Source of the DNA: Meloidogyne chitwoodi
Taxonomy: Eukaryota > Nematoda > Chromadorea > Rhabditida > Meloidogynidae
NCBI GenBank assembly: GCA_015183035.1
Contig: JACZZP010000017.1
Location: 310,001-374,000, forward strand
Reading direction: 5' to 3'
DNA: 64,000 bases
Below the pieces are notes generated by a model, which was not told the origin of the DNA, did not search any database, and saw only the letters and a program-made list of their open reading frames with translations. The first letter of the stretch is position 1. Every line of letters begins with the position of its first letter. Positions 46,201 to 57,754 of this stretch are shown here, piece by piece. The translations under genes and the position numbers were made by a program.

Positions 46201-48196
46201 TTTTATAAATTAAAAAGTTAACAAATTTTAAGTTAACTCTACCCGAATTTGCTGATGATGGACAAGCATTTGTTTCTGTTGTAAATACTTTTACCAATTG
46301 TTCTCTGGAAATAACACATTTAGAAAGTGGTGAAACAAGACTATTGTTACCTAATACGGTAGAAAAATCTTTTGAAATTTTTAAATAAGGAATTGACTTT
46401 AATAGCTAAAAATTAACTAAAAATGACAAATATTTGAAATACTTAAAAGTTAAGGATCATCATACTCTGAAAAATTCAAAATTTGTTCCTTACGCACTAC
46501 TCCTGGTGTGTAGGGAACATTGTTCATTTTTAACTATTAAATTTATTTCTTATTAATTTTATTTTTATAACCCTTTTTTGATTTCTTATTATTTTTTAAA
46601 TTTAATAGTTTTTTATTTAGTCATTAATTAACGACAAAACTCAAGATCGCATTGAAATGTTCCGTGTCCTTTTAGGCCAGAATAAATGGAAAATCGATGG
46701 AGTTGGAGATAATTGTTTTGAATTAAATAAAGAAATGTCTAAAATTTATGAATTTGATATAAAACAACCTATGAGTTTTATTGCAATAACTACAAAAGGA
46801 GCATTTCTAGGCTCAGCTGAAACAGAAAAGCCTACAGGCGGTTCTGGTCAATTTAAAATAGCAGTGATTATGGCTATGGAAAATGAGAAAAATGAGCATA
46901 ATAATAAACTTTTAGCATTTTGTCGTACTGACAAAGAATGTGATCAACATGATGGAAAGGTAAAAGAGATAAAGTTTTTAGTGGATGTTCCTTTCACACT
47001 ACTCATGGTGCAAAGGGAACATTTTCCTAAATACCCAAACTTATAATTTTTTAAATTTCCAAATAAAAGTAAAATAATTTTCAGAATTTTTACGCCTTTT
47101 TAAACAAGAAAAGAGAACATTCACTCGAATTTATTAATTATAAGACTTCAAATAGTAAAACAAATGATGATTTAACTGCTTCTTTACATCCTTATATTGA
47201 AGTTAGGCCGGGAAAGTAAGTTTATTTTTTAATATTATTAAAATTGCAACAAATTTTAGTTGGAAACTTTTTGTTCTGCACAATGAACCAACAAAATTAA
47301 TGGAAGAAGAGTTAAATGAGGAACACCTAAAAGATGTTGAATTTCAGGTTGACTCTTTAAACTTTTTTTGAAATTAATTTTTATACAATTTATTTAGATG
47401 GATGCACAAGGAGGAATTTATGCTCTAATAATTACCGGAACTAAAAATCAACCACATGCGACAATTCATCAAATTGTTCCTCCAAACTCTGTCAGTATTC
47501 TTTGGCAGTTACCACAAATTTTTGTCATTTCTGTCGCTGAAATATTAGTTTCTATAACTGGATTGGAGTTTGTATATTCACAAGTATAATTTTAAAAAAT
47601 TAAATTTTAAACTTTAATAATTTAATTTTTTTAGTCGGGTCCTTCAATGAAGGCAATAGCTAGTGCATGTTGGAGTTTAACCTCTTCCTTGGGCAGTATT
47701 ATTATTATGTAAGGAAATTAGACATTTTGTCACATAACATAATATTAGACATTTTGTCACATAACATAAAAATGGACATTTTGTCACATGACAGAAATTA
47801 GACATTTTGTCACATACCATAAAAATGGACATTTTGTCACAAAACATAAAAATGGACATTTTGTCACAAAACATAAAAATGGACCTTTTGTTAAAAATCT
47901 TTCATAAAAATCAGAATTATTTTTTAGAGTTATCACACTGCTGCCTACAAAGAATTTGGCTATTAGAGCTTTTCTATTTTCCGGTAACTTTTTAAATTTA
48001 TAATTAAATAATTTAAAAACATTTTTTAGGTGCAATGATAGTTGACGTTTTGATTTTTGCATTTTTGGCAACGTAAATATAATTTTTTATTTTAAATTTA
48101 ACTTTTCTTTTCAAGTTATTGCTATAAGTACAGAAAGAATACAGCAGCATATAAAGAACCTTTAAAGCAAAATTCTGATGAAGTCAAGTCGGATTG
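43271..48196 (+). CDS. POT/PTR-family (SLC15) oligopeptide transporter relative
   Basis: POT proteins are proton-coupled di/tripeptide symporters. A five-codon first exon (MTSNQ, from 43271) is followed by a polar N-terminus (SSWSEMMR). Then come IWPYHTFLIVIMEFSMMLTA, LYYINVLGFHPDTTVVILNF, FGSAISDGYLGKFKAIFFGS, SIAPFAGDQFNPHQEK (compare the family's FGGDQF), ISVFYSIFYAAINIG, VISTIVMPLLRARPCFGRDS and CYPLSFSVSTIGVIIS. A large loop leads to LLIVLIPMPMFWALYDQQYN, VWMNQALQLDSRIWGGFHLL and PDQMQVVNP. Another TM pair is PLRKMVAGGFIAALAFLVSG. A long extracellular loop of about 300 residues follows, then HQIVPPNSVSILWQLPQIFV, GLEFVYSQSGPSMKAIASAC and the last TMs. The stop is at 48194-48196. The usual ExxERFxYYG motif is not found where expected. 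Introns hold a family A palindrome and a minisatellite. Confidence 0.85.
44530..44805. repeat. TCAGAATT/AAATAAACTTGAAATC word cluster
   Basis: A 280-bp intron of the peptide transporter is made almost entirely of AAATCAGAATTTATAAATCA and AATAAACTTGAAATCAGAAT variants. Confidence 0.75.
45475..45835. mobile_element. Palindromic MITE-like element, family A, copy 7
   Basis: Left half: CTTATAACTCGGTAAAGG and GGTATTGTTGAATAGAG with TTAAATTTTCTTT. Right half: TTTTGTAGCCAAATCTTTGC, TCTATCGAAAGATATTAAA and CAAAAACTATGTAGGTTAAA. It lies in a peptide-transporter intron between the exons for MQVVNP and VLIIVLIFMF. Confidence 0.65.
47710..47890. repeat. Intronic minisatellite built on GACATTTTGTCACA
   Basis: Seven units of about 27-28 bp contain GGACATTTTGTCACAAAACA or AGACATTTTGTCACATAACA plus TAAAAAT. 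They lie in a peptide-transporter intron after the exon for LTSSLGSIIIM. The repeats stay open on the minus strand as a Cys/Lys-rich frame (VTKCPFLCYVTKC). I read this as a by-product of the repeat, not a gene. Confidence 0.85.
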
Positions 48197-48761
48197 AACT
48201 TTTTAAATATTTCCTTTCTGTATATTTGTTTTCAAAAAATTGTAAAAAAGCTTTGAAAATTTTATAAAAAAAATATATTTTGACTTTTATTTTAGCTATT
48301 GTTATGTGTTGAAAATCTTCTTAATTGGTTTCGATTAAAAAATCACGATAATCATACTTTTTAGCCCCGCTAAAAAGACAAGGCAATTCCAAAATTTATT
48401 TGAGCCAATTAATGCCTTTTATTTAAAGGCAAGTAACACGTACCTTTTAATTGGGTAATTAAACCGAAAATGTTATCAAAGGTTAAAAACATAAGCAACT
48501 TCAAATAATTAATTTCAGACGTAAAGTAAATATTTAATAATTTAATGTCAGAGATAACTTAGCGTTATACACCTTTTCCTTTATTTTCTCGTTTCTCTTC
48601 TTCTATGTAAATAACCTTTAATAGTAAAAATGTCAATTGGTGTTATTTGTTAAAATAACTAAAATGAGAAAACTGACAAAATGGTCAACGGGTAAAATTG
48701 TTTCAAAATGTCACATTAATTGTTAAATTTGTCCAAAATTCTTTTATTTTAGTTTTTAATT
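48197..48761. other. Spacer between the peptide transporter and mtIF-2
   Basis: About 560 bp with no coding frame. Its last 20 bp contain a pyrimidine-rich acceptor-like CTTTTATTTTAG (48741-48752) shortly before the mtIF-2 start codon. Confidence 0.5.
48741..48752 (+). promoter_or_regulatory. Possible spliced-leader (trans-splice) acceptor before mtIF-2
   Basis: CTTTTATTTTAG ends 9 bases before the ATG at 48762, with no upstream in-frame exon evident. In nematodes such acceptors next to a start codon often mark spliced-leader addition. Only transcript data could confirm it. Confidence 0.35.
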
Positions 48762-51700
48762 ATGAATTTGGTATTACCTTCTTCCTCTTCATCTATTTTA
48801 ACTCTAACTAGGCTTGTTTTGAAAACAATTCCTTTAAAGGTTGATTTCTTTAATTATTTAATTTTTTTATTTTAGCCGTCTTTTCATAGAAAATTTCAAT
48901 CTTCCCCAGTTTTGCCAAAATCTCAAAAAGTTGTTGAAATTTTAAATAAGAAGAATAAAAGAGGAAAACTGCAGCCTGTTGGATTAAAAAAGATAGAAAG
49001 TAAAAAGCCTGTTGCACATGTTTTTGAAGGAATTTGTTTAGAGTAATTTTTTATTTTTTACATTAGTATAATTTATTAAATATTTTAGACGATTTGCTAC
49101 TGCAATTGGAAAAGATACTGATTCTCTAATTGATGTTATAACACAAGTTGCTTCTGAAAAACAGGCTGATGCAATCATTTGCAATCCTGAAGGTTTTTGA
49201 TTTTTATTTTAATAATTTAATTAAATGAGGATTAAATTGTGATTTAAAATTGTTTTCTCCATAATACATAATTTCTTTTTAATTTTTTAGCACCTTTGGA
49301 TCGCGAGTTAATACTTGATGTTGCTTCTTATCTGAAAATGCGTCCTGTTTGGGTTCCTCCTCCAAAAAAAGTGTTTTTTGATGAATCTGAATTTCAACTT
49401 TTCCCACAGTTTGCTTTTTTTAATTTTAAGAATTTTAAAAATGTTTTCGTTTTACTAGGCCACTACCTCTCCCATCAGAACTTCAAAAAAGAGCGCCTAT
49501 TGTGGCTATTATGGGACATGTAGATCACGGAAAGACGACTCTACTTGATACTCTTAGACGTTCAAATATTGTTGCTCAGGAATTTGGTGGAATTACTCAA
49601 CATATTGGAGCATTTTCTGGTTTTTTTTTAATTTTTTAAAATTATTTTGGTTTATTTTAAGAACATTTTTTTAATTTATTTTGTTTTTCTTTTAATTAGA
49701 ATAGATTTTTTTAATTTTTTAGTTAAACTGCCTGAACTCGGGACTATTCCTGTCACCTTTCTTGACACTCCTGGTCATTCTGCTTTTAAGGTTTTTTTGT
49801 ATAAATTTATTTTTTTAAATTTTAAGCATTTTAGGCAATGAGGCAAAGGGGCGCTCAAGCAACCGATCTTGTTGTTTTGGTAGTAGCTGCAGATGACAGT
49901 GTAATGGAACAAACTGTAGATTCAATAAAGTATTTTTTTAATCTTTTTAATTATTTAATAAAAAAAAGATATGCTAAAGAAGCTAATGTCCCCATTATTG
50001 TTGCAATAAATAAATGTGACAAACCAACAGCACAACCTGAACAAGTTTTAAATGATTTATTAAAACACGATATAATTCCTGAACAATTTGGTGGAGATGT
50101 TCAAGTTGTGAAAATATCTGCGTTAAATGGGCAAGGAATTGATCATCTTTTGGTTTTTTATTTTTTATAAAAAAATTTCTAAAAAAATTGTTTTTTAATT
50201 AAATTAATATTTAGGAAGCAATTTTACTCCAATCTGAAATAATGCAACTTTCATCTACACCTAAAGGATTAGTTGAAGCAACCGTTGTTGAATCAACCAA
50301 TTTACCTGGTTTATTTTTTTAAATTTAATTTAATTAAAATTAATTTTAAAAAATTAAAGATCTTGGTTTGGTATGTACAGCAATAATTAATAGAGGAACT
50401 TTGAAAGAAGGAAAAATTCTAGTTTGTGGGACTTGTTTTGGGCAAGTAAAAACATTGTCTAATGAATTTGATAAATTTTTGGATGAAGCTGGGCCAAGTA
50501 CTCCTGTTCGTATTAGTGGTATTTTTTAAATTTTATATTTATTTTAATAATAAAAATGTGTTAAAAAGGATGGAAAGACGAACTTCCGTCACCTGGTGAA
50601 TTAGCCATTGAAGTAACAGATTTATCCAAAGCTAAAAAAATTGTTGAGTATCGAAGGAAAAAGAAAATGGACACAATGTTTATAGAGGATATGGTTAATT
50701 TTTAAATTATTTTAAATTAATTTTAATTTTTTTAAAGGAAATTGTTGAAAGAAGACGAGCGGAAGCCCGTGAAAAATATAGGCAAAACAGATTAAAATTG
50801 TTTGAGCAAGGAATAATTGCTAAAACTGGGTATATTTTTATTTTATAATTTTAACTGTTTTAGAGGGAATTAATAAAGCGGCTTTTAGAGATATAATTTT
50901 TGAAAAAATTTTGGGGGAAGGAATATTTTGAATTTTTATGAATATATTTATTTAAATTTTTTCAGAAATTCCCCTGATGCTTATACAAAACTTAATGAAG
51001 AAGAAAAAGCAGCTTTACAAATTCCTAGTTTAACAATAATTATTAGATGTGATGTTGATGGAGCTCTTGAGGTTTTTTTTAAATTTTAATTATTTAAATA
51101 ATTATTAGGCATTGAAAAATGTGTTATCTACATATTCTGCTAATGACCAAGTTCGTCTAAAAATTGCACATTCTAGTGTTGGAACTTTTACTGAAAAAGA
51201 TTTGGAATTGGCAGCTGATATTGGAGGTTTTTTTATTTTATTTTAAGACTAAAATTGTTTTTATTTTATTTTTTTACTCGGAAAATGCTAAAAAAGGAGA
51301 CAAAATATCCAAAAAAATGAAACTATAATTAATTTTTTTTTAATATTTTTTAAGCATATACTTTATCATTTAATGCCCCAATTGATCAACATATTCGAGA
51401 ATTTGCAAAAAAGAAGGGAGTTCCATTAGAAGAATTTCATGTTATTTACAAATTTGTTAGTCGACTAAAGGTTAAAAATTCTAAAAAAAATTTAATTAAA
51501 TATTTAATTTTTTTTTTAATTTCTAAAAAATAGACAAAATATCCCACTAATTAAAAAAAATTTAAAATTTATTTTTAAAGGAATTATTAACTGAAAAAAT
51601 TGCCCCAATAATTGAACGTCGTCTAGTCGGTGAAGGAACTGTAATACGGGCATATAAACTTCGAGATGGATTAAAAAAGAAACAACCAATAGCTGGAATT

Positions 51701-52140
51701 CGTGTTGATTGGGGTAAAATGGATAGGTTAGTTTAATTTTTAAAATATTTATTTTATGTTTTTAAATATTTTTAGAAAATGTATTTGGCGTTTTGTAAGA
51801 ACAGGAAATACAAATTCTGAAGACGGTTAATTTTTTTTTAATAAAATTTAGTTTTTAAATAAAATTTATTTTTTAAATATCATTAATTTTATTTTTTTAG
51901 ATTATCTTACATTATATGAAGGTTCAATAATTTCAATGGAATGTGAGGGACAGTCAATAAACAAAGCGACTACAGAAATGCAAATTGGTTAAAATATAAT
52001 TTTTTTAATTTAAAAAATTTATTTTTTTAGGTGTTGCAATATCTGATAAAAATGTGATTTATAAAGAAGATGATAGGGTTGAGGTATTTGAAGATTTTCA
52101 ATTGCCTCAACAATTAAAATGGAATCCTCCAGGATTTTGA
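48762..52140 (+). CDS. Mitochondrial translation initiation factor IF-2
   Basis: mtIF-2 is the GTPase that delivers initiator tRNA to the mitochondrial small ribosomal subunit. The N-terminus ([26 protein letters not shown]) looks like a mitochondrial targeting peptide. The body shows [39 protein letters not shown] and [20 protein letters not shown] (G1 GHVDHGKT), then [21 protein letters not shown] (G3), [24 protein letters not shown] (G4) and [14 protein letters not shown] (G5). Domain II has [12 protein letters not shown] and [20 protein letters not shown]. The C-terminal half has [59 protein letters not shown] and [15 protein letters not shown], ending LKWNPPGF. Many introns are only about 35-45 bp. 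Its stop is 224 bp from the stop of the K2P gene on the other strand. Confidence 0.93.
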
Positions 52141-52363
52141 GAGTTTTTTTAATTTGTTAAAAATTAATAATTTTATTAAAATTTAGATTTTGTAATAAAA
52201 AAAATAGAGAAAATTAATTTATGCAAGGGTTTTCTCATTGTCCGGCCTTTAATAAATATTTATGGATATGAAGAAATTTTTTTTTGGCGGGCAATGAGTA
52301 AAACAACCTTTTTTTAAAGAAGGAATATTTTTAAAATTATTAGTTAATTAATTAAAATTTTAA

Positions 52364-55300
52364 TTAAAACGCAAAGGATAAATAACCACGTCTTTTTAAT
52401 AGAGGAGTAGTTTCACTAGCTTCTCTCTCTTCTTCTTTCTTTGATATTTCTTCCATAATTTCTATTGTACGCGAATTACCAATACCTATAAAAACTTGAA
52501 TAAATAAAACAAAACCTGAAAAACAAAAATCAGAATAAAAACAAAACATGAAAAACATAAAATCAGAATAAACTTAAAACTTGAATAAAAACTTGAAAAA
52601 CAAAATCAGAATAAATACAAAACATGAAAAAACACAAAACCAGAATAAATATAAAACAAAAGTTAAATAAAATTTAATAAATATTTTACATTTTGTATTG
52701 AATTCTAGTTTTTCTGTTTTCGCAAAAAGTGCTCTTGACAGTGGTGAGCGTTCACCGTTGTTGAAACATGCTGTCTACAAATAAAATGAAAAAAGCTTTT
52801 TTATTTGAACTTAAATTTTACTGCACAAAAAAGGTAAAACCAATCATATTTTAATTCAGTAAATACAACTCTACGGCCAAATACTGTCATTTTTTGCCAT
52901 TCACTTAAAGAAATATCTTGATTATCTGTCCAGTAAACAATATAATTCTTTAAATCATTAGCTCTTTTGTAGGGTATTTCCCAACTTAATTCTATTGAAT
53001 TTGGACTTAATTTTGTAGCCAAAATATGTTGAGGACTAAGTTGTGGTTCTGTATAAAATTTAAGAGTATTTTCTTTTTTCTTGAAAGATTATTTTTGTAT
53101 TTTTTAAATTAAATATTTATTTATTTATTACAAATTAATATACCAGTGTATTGAACAAGCACAACAGGCTTACTTTCCCCATATTTTGAAATAGCTGTAA
53201 TTTTAAATTCATACAAAGAACATGATTGAAGACTCATAATCTCTACTGCAAAATTCTAAAAAAAATAAATAAATTAATTTATTTTTTTAAATACCTGAAT
53301 TCCTTTTAATTCACGTATTTTAGATGTTTTATCTTCTCCCTCTTCAAATTCTTCGTATCTGAAAAATAAAACTAAATTATTTATAACCTTCTTTCTTTTA
53401 CTTTTGTCTATAACGAATGTTATAGACTACTTTAACATCTGAAGAAGAGAAAGATGGTGCCCAAGCTAATCTAACACTGTATGCTGATGTTGATACTATT
53501 TGACATTCATGAGGTGGATCAGGGGCCAAACGAGCAAACATAAATGTTCCATCAGGTACTTGAATTTTTTGAGAAAATTAAATGTATGGTAATGGACAAT
53601 TGAGTCTTAAACTTTTTGGACAATTGAGTCTTAAATCGACAATTGAGTCTTATATCGACAATTGTACTGTAAAGGATTGAGACTCTAATATGCCATCAAT
53701 ATAAATAATTTAAACTCACGAATATTTGATGTTCTTCTACGTGAAGAAAATTTTCTTAAAGAAATTTTTCTTTGCATTTCTGTAAAATTTCTATGGGCAA
53801 AAATCATTCCTTTGGCTAATTGTGCTAGAAGATTGGCCATTGCAACACGACGTTTTCTAAATATTTTTTATTTTAAATTTTTTTTAATTTTACAAACTTA
53901 GCCTTTGCCTCTCTTAACATATAAAAAGGATTATTTGTTTGCAGCTTTCTTCCTAAATAATGAATTTCTTTTAAATACATTCTCCCAACAATGTCCATAC
54001 CTGAAATATATATATTTTTAATTATTTTAATTAAAAAATATTTTTTATTAATAATTATAAAAAAAGTGTTCAAAATTTCTAAAATGACTAAATATTCAAA
54101 AATCAGTTTTCTAACATTTTTGACAAAAAGGCAGTTTTATAGCCATTGGACATTTTGAACGTTTTGACATTTTGAAAATGGACATTAAAAAAATAAAACT
54201 AACACATTGTAGTAAATATAACACCACAAATAACTAAAATAAGAACAGGAAAAATGTTTTCAGTATGAGGACGATAATCACCAAAACCTGTAAAATTAAA
54301 ATTTAATTTTAATTTAAATTTTAATTATTTTTTTTACCAACAGTTAAAATACTAATAAAAGTAAAATAAAGAGATTCCAAATATGTCCATTTAATTTCAT
54401 AATATTTTTTAATGATTAAAGCAGCTAAAAAACCATAAGCAATAACTAAGGTAAATGCAATAAATGGAGGAAAACGTACAAGATGGACTTTTTCTAAAAA
54501 ACTCTGAAAAAAATTAAATTAAATAGATGAGACAAAATACCCAACAATAAAAATAAAATAATTTATTTACTTGTTCATCATCATTTTCTCCTAACAATTC
54601 ATCACTATTTTCATTTGAATAATGCCCTGGTATGTTACGCATATTTCGAAAGGCATCCCTTAAATTACCCCAAATTGCCCAAAATTTGTAATGAAGAAAG
54701 AAAACAAATTCGGTGAAAAATTTGGCAACACTTTATTAAAAAAATTAAATTTAATTAATTAAATTTTAATTTAAACTTTGCAACGTTAACCAAAGTTAGG
54801 GGAATTCCTATTAAACAATAAAGTACTCCAAATAGACGCCCGTAGAAAGTGGTTGGGCAAACATAGCCATAACCTATTGAAGTTAGCATTGTGGCAGTGA
54901 AGAAAAGAGAATTTTTAAAATCCCAGGATGGAGGATTCTGTCAAGAAAATTATTTTTGAAATTTTTTGACATTTTGAAATTTTTGATTATTTTACCTCTT
55001 CGAATCCATGTCTAACAGACCGATGTGCAGAATATACAGTATCAATATAATTTTCAAAATGTTCTCTTGTATCATCAAGAATTTGAGAAATTATCTCTTT
55101 TTCAGTTATTTCCCTATTTGCTTTTAAATAACGCTCAGGATTATTTTGAACTGAATTCCAAAGGGCATTCGCATATAAAACGGAATTTTGATCTATCAAG
55201 TTTAAATGCTTTGCTTTTGTTTCTAAAGAAGAAAATAATTATACAAAAATCAGAACGGAACAAAAATCAGAATAAAATTTGAACAAAAATCAGAACAAAC

Positions 55301-55641
55301 CAATAATAAAAAATCAGAGCAAAACAAGAATAAAAAATCAGAACAAAACAAGAATAAAAAATCAGAACAAAACAATAATAAAAAATCAGAACAAAACAAT
55401 AATAAAAAATCAGAACAAAACAATAATAAAAAATCAGAACAAAACAAGAATAAAAAATCAGAACAAAACAATAATAAAAAATCAGAACAAAACAAGAAGA
55501 AAAAATCAGAATAATAAAAAATTACTATTAAGATTTTCTCCTTCCAATAAATGAAAAACCCAAGCTCCAAAGAGGGTATAAAGCAAACAGGCTATTGCTA
55601 AAAGAACATGGTGTGAAAGCAAACGATGTCGAATACAATCA
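52364..55641 (-). CDS. Two-pore-domain potassium channel (TWK/K2P) with two C-terminal FN3 domains, 5' end not found
   Basis: K2P channels carry background K+ current. The first visible exon (from 55641) reads HRLLSHHVLLAIACLLYTLF and GAWVFHLLEGENL (TM1). Then come the extracellular cap (ENYIDTVYSAHRS), pore 1 PPSWDFKNSLFFTATMLTSI with GYGYVCPTTFYGRLFGVLYC, an intracellular loop (KFWAIWGNLRDAFRNMRN), RFPPFIAFTLVIAYGFLAAL, pore 2 ESLYFTFISILTVGFGDYRP and TM4 IFPVLILVICGVIFTTMC. After a basic linker come FN3 unit 1 (PPHECQIVSTSAYSVRLAWA, SLYEFKITAISKYGESKPVV) and FN3 unit 2 (EPQLSPQHILATKLSPNSIE, LSWEIPYKRANDLKNYIVYW). The tail has an acidic-dileucine-like ETTPLL and ends at 52364. A first exon with the start codon must lie upstream (toward 58 kb) but was not recognised. 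Which C. elegans twk gene it matches is unknown to me. Confidence 0.85.
53575..53685. repeat. Short tandem repeat of GACAATTGAGTCTTA
   Basis: Four units carrying ACAATTGAGTCTTA(A/T), the last degraded, lie in an intron between the K2P linker and the first FN3 exon. Confidence 0.8.
55235..55525. repeat. 24-bp intronic minisatellite with AAAAAATCAGAAC core
   Basis: Ten or so units of about 24 bp alternate CAAAACAATAATAAAAAATC and CAAAACAAGAATAAAAAATC, each ending AGAA. They lie in the first visible intron of the K2P gene. Both strands remain open through the array (FCSDFLLLFCSDF on minus, KNQNKTIIKNQNK on plus), as expected for a unit length divisible by three; neither is likely a gene. Confidence 0.9.
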
Positions 55642-55949
55642 CTTTAATAAATAAAAATATTTAAAATAAAAATATAATTCTTACATAAAAATGTTTAATA
55701 AACATTCTAGCCAATATTTCATTATTTTTTAGATTTTTTAATTTTTGGCGTTTTGTCCATTTTTACTAAAATGAAGCAAACTCTTATAAATATTACTACT
55801 TTTTTTTAGCTAAAAATAAAAATAAAACAAACTTTTTTTCTTTTAACTGTCAAGAAAAAAATAAAAATATTACAAAAAGTATGAAATACTCCCAAGAGAA
55901 TTTTTTTTATTTTTTAAAGAAGATTTTTGATATTAAAATAAAGAGGCTG

Positions 55950-56285
55950 TTTAGGCGCGCATTAGCTTTAGTTTAGAGCTTATAAAATATACAGATGAGC
56001 AGCTAAATTTATGTAATTTTGCAAAAATATGGAAAATAGTGTCATCTAACTTTTCTAAAAATATAAAAATTTCTGGTCAAGTTTTGGAATAATTCTGGTC
56101 TAAAAAACCAGAATTTGTGCAAATTTTGTCGATTTTTATGAGTTTTTCTGTCATAACATTGGAAATATTTAACCAAAAATTCTGAAAGTTATAGATATGT
56201 TAGAATACATAATAAGAGATATATAAACAAAATTTTGGAGCTTTTTGTTCTTATTATTATGGGAAAAAATCATTGCGCGCAACTT
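55950..56285. mobile_element. Palindromic MITE-like element, family B, copy 4
   Basis: Left end GGCGCGCATTAGC, then AGTGTCATCTAACTTTTCTA and TTTCTGGTCAAG. Right half ATTTAACCAAAAATTCTGAA, GATATGTTAGAATACATAAT, ending CATTGCGCGCAAC. The arms are roughly inverse and no protein is encoded. Confidence 0.65.
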
Positions 56286-57279
56286 ACTCTAACACATTGC
56301 ACAAAATAAAAAATAAAAATATTTATTTTAGTAAAATTATAAAAAATATTCGAAATAAAAAAAAGAAGAAGCAAATTCCTTTCTCCAAGTTTTTTGCGTT
56401 TGTTTAGTGCTTAAATTTATTTTTTAAATTTAATTTAAAAAGTCAGGCATCAGTCAACTTTTTCTTGACACTTTTTTTTTGCTTTTCCGTCGTAATCAAA
56501 TTTTATGTTCTTTTGATTAACTTATTTTTTGGTTCTGGAATACAGTAAATTTTATAAATTTGCAGTTTTAATTATTTCAAAGAATTCTTAGAATAAAAAA
56601 AAATTTATAAAAAAATTTAAAAAATTAACACGCAACTTTTAAGGTTCCTACTTTAGAAATAATTTCATGAAAATATAAAATAAAATTTTTGTTAAATATA
56701 ATTTAATTTTTTTAATAGGAATTTATTAAATAAAAAATATTTCTTAACATTTTATTAAATTACTATAAACTTTACACGCAACTTGGAGAAAAATTTTATA
56801 AAAAACTTGAAAAATATTTCAGATTTGCGTGTCTATTTAGGTAATTTTTAATAAAAAAATAGAAACATTATTTTACTTTTTTAATTTTATAAGAATTAAG
56901 AAGGTCACACCATTTAAGAAAATGTAACCTTAAGCGAATATAAAAATCATTTATTTAGTTTTTAAATTTAACTTAGAATTTTTATTTAATAAATATATTC
57001 ATATTAAATTTTTAAGATTATGTAGAATTATTTTTATTTTTAAGAGAATTTTATTTTTTATTTTCTATTAATATTTTTTTAAAAAAATAATTAAAAGAAT
57101 TTTCATTTGTCAACTCTGATTTCTGTAAATTCTGATTTTGCATCTGTTTAAAAAGTTTTGATTGTATTTTATTTTTATGTTTATTGTATGCACTTGCATA
57201 TTTTATTATTCTGATTTTAGTTTTTATTAATTCTGATTTTAATATTGTCTAAGGTTTATTTTTATTTAATAAAAATATT

Positions 57280-57405
57280 CAAATAAATATAAAAAAGCCG
57301 AAGGTATATCAATAATTACAGAAATAATAAATGGTAAATAAACTGTATTGCTAAAAACACAATTGGGGCAGATAAGAAAAAGCTCATTTTATAATCTAAA
57401 ATTAA
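57280..57405 (-). pseudogene. Possible relict of a chemoreceptor TM1 exon
   Basis: The minus strand reads CVFSNTVYLPFIISVIIDIP then SAFLYLFEYFY and a stop. This resembles the first membrane segment of the receptor at 58807 (FAAIIGIPSALLYIFELI). No other receptor exon follows in this orientation, so it could be a decayed inverted copy. The similarity is short and may be chance. Confidence 0.3.
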
Positions 57406-57754
57406 TTTTATTTAATTTTAATTAATTAAAATTAATATAAACTTAAAAAATTATTTAAAATCACATAATAATTTTAAAATTATTTTTTAATTCTATTTAA
57501 AAAATATAAATAAATTTAAAAAAAAGTCTGTTTAGATAATATTTTAAATTATTATTTTATTAAATTAAGTTCCACTTTTTGCACTTTTTTAATTTTATAA
57601 AATAATAATAAATAAATATAATTAAGATAATTAAATAAAAGCAGGTGAAAATAATAATAAAAATAAAAATTAATTAAATAACTTAATTAAATTTTATTAA
57701 AAAAAAATAAATGTCAGTGTGTATTTATTATAATTATTATTTATTATTTAAATA

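Noticed and set aside
47677..48071. Minus-strand frames with VTKCPFLC repeats
   Set aside because: They arise from the GACATTTTGTC minisatellite inside a peptide-transporter intron; the host exons on the plus strand are clear and the frame has no start context or family resemblance.
55250..55570. Repetitive frames FCSDFLLL (minus) and KNQNKTII (plus)
   Set aside because: Both are translations of a 24-bp intronic minisatellite. A repeat length divisible by three keeps frames open by default.
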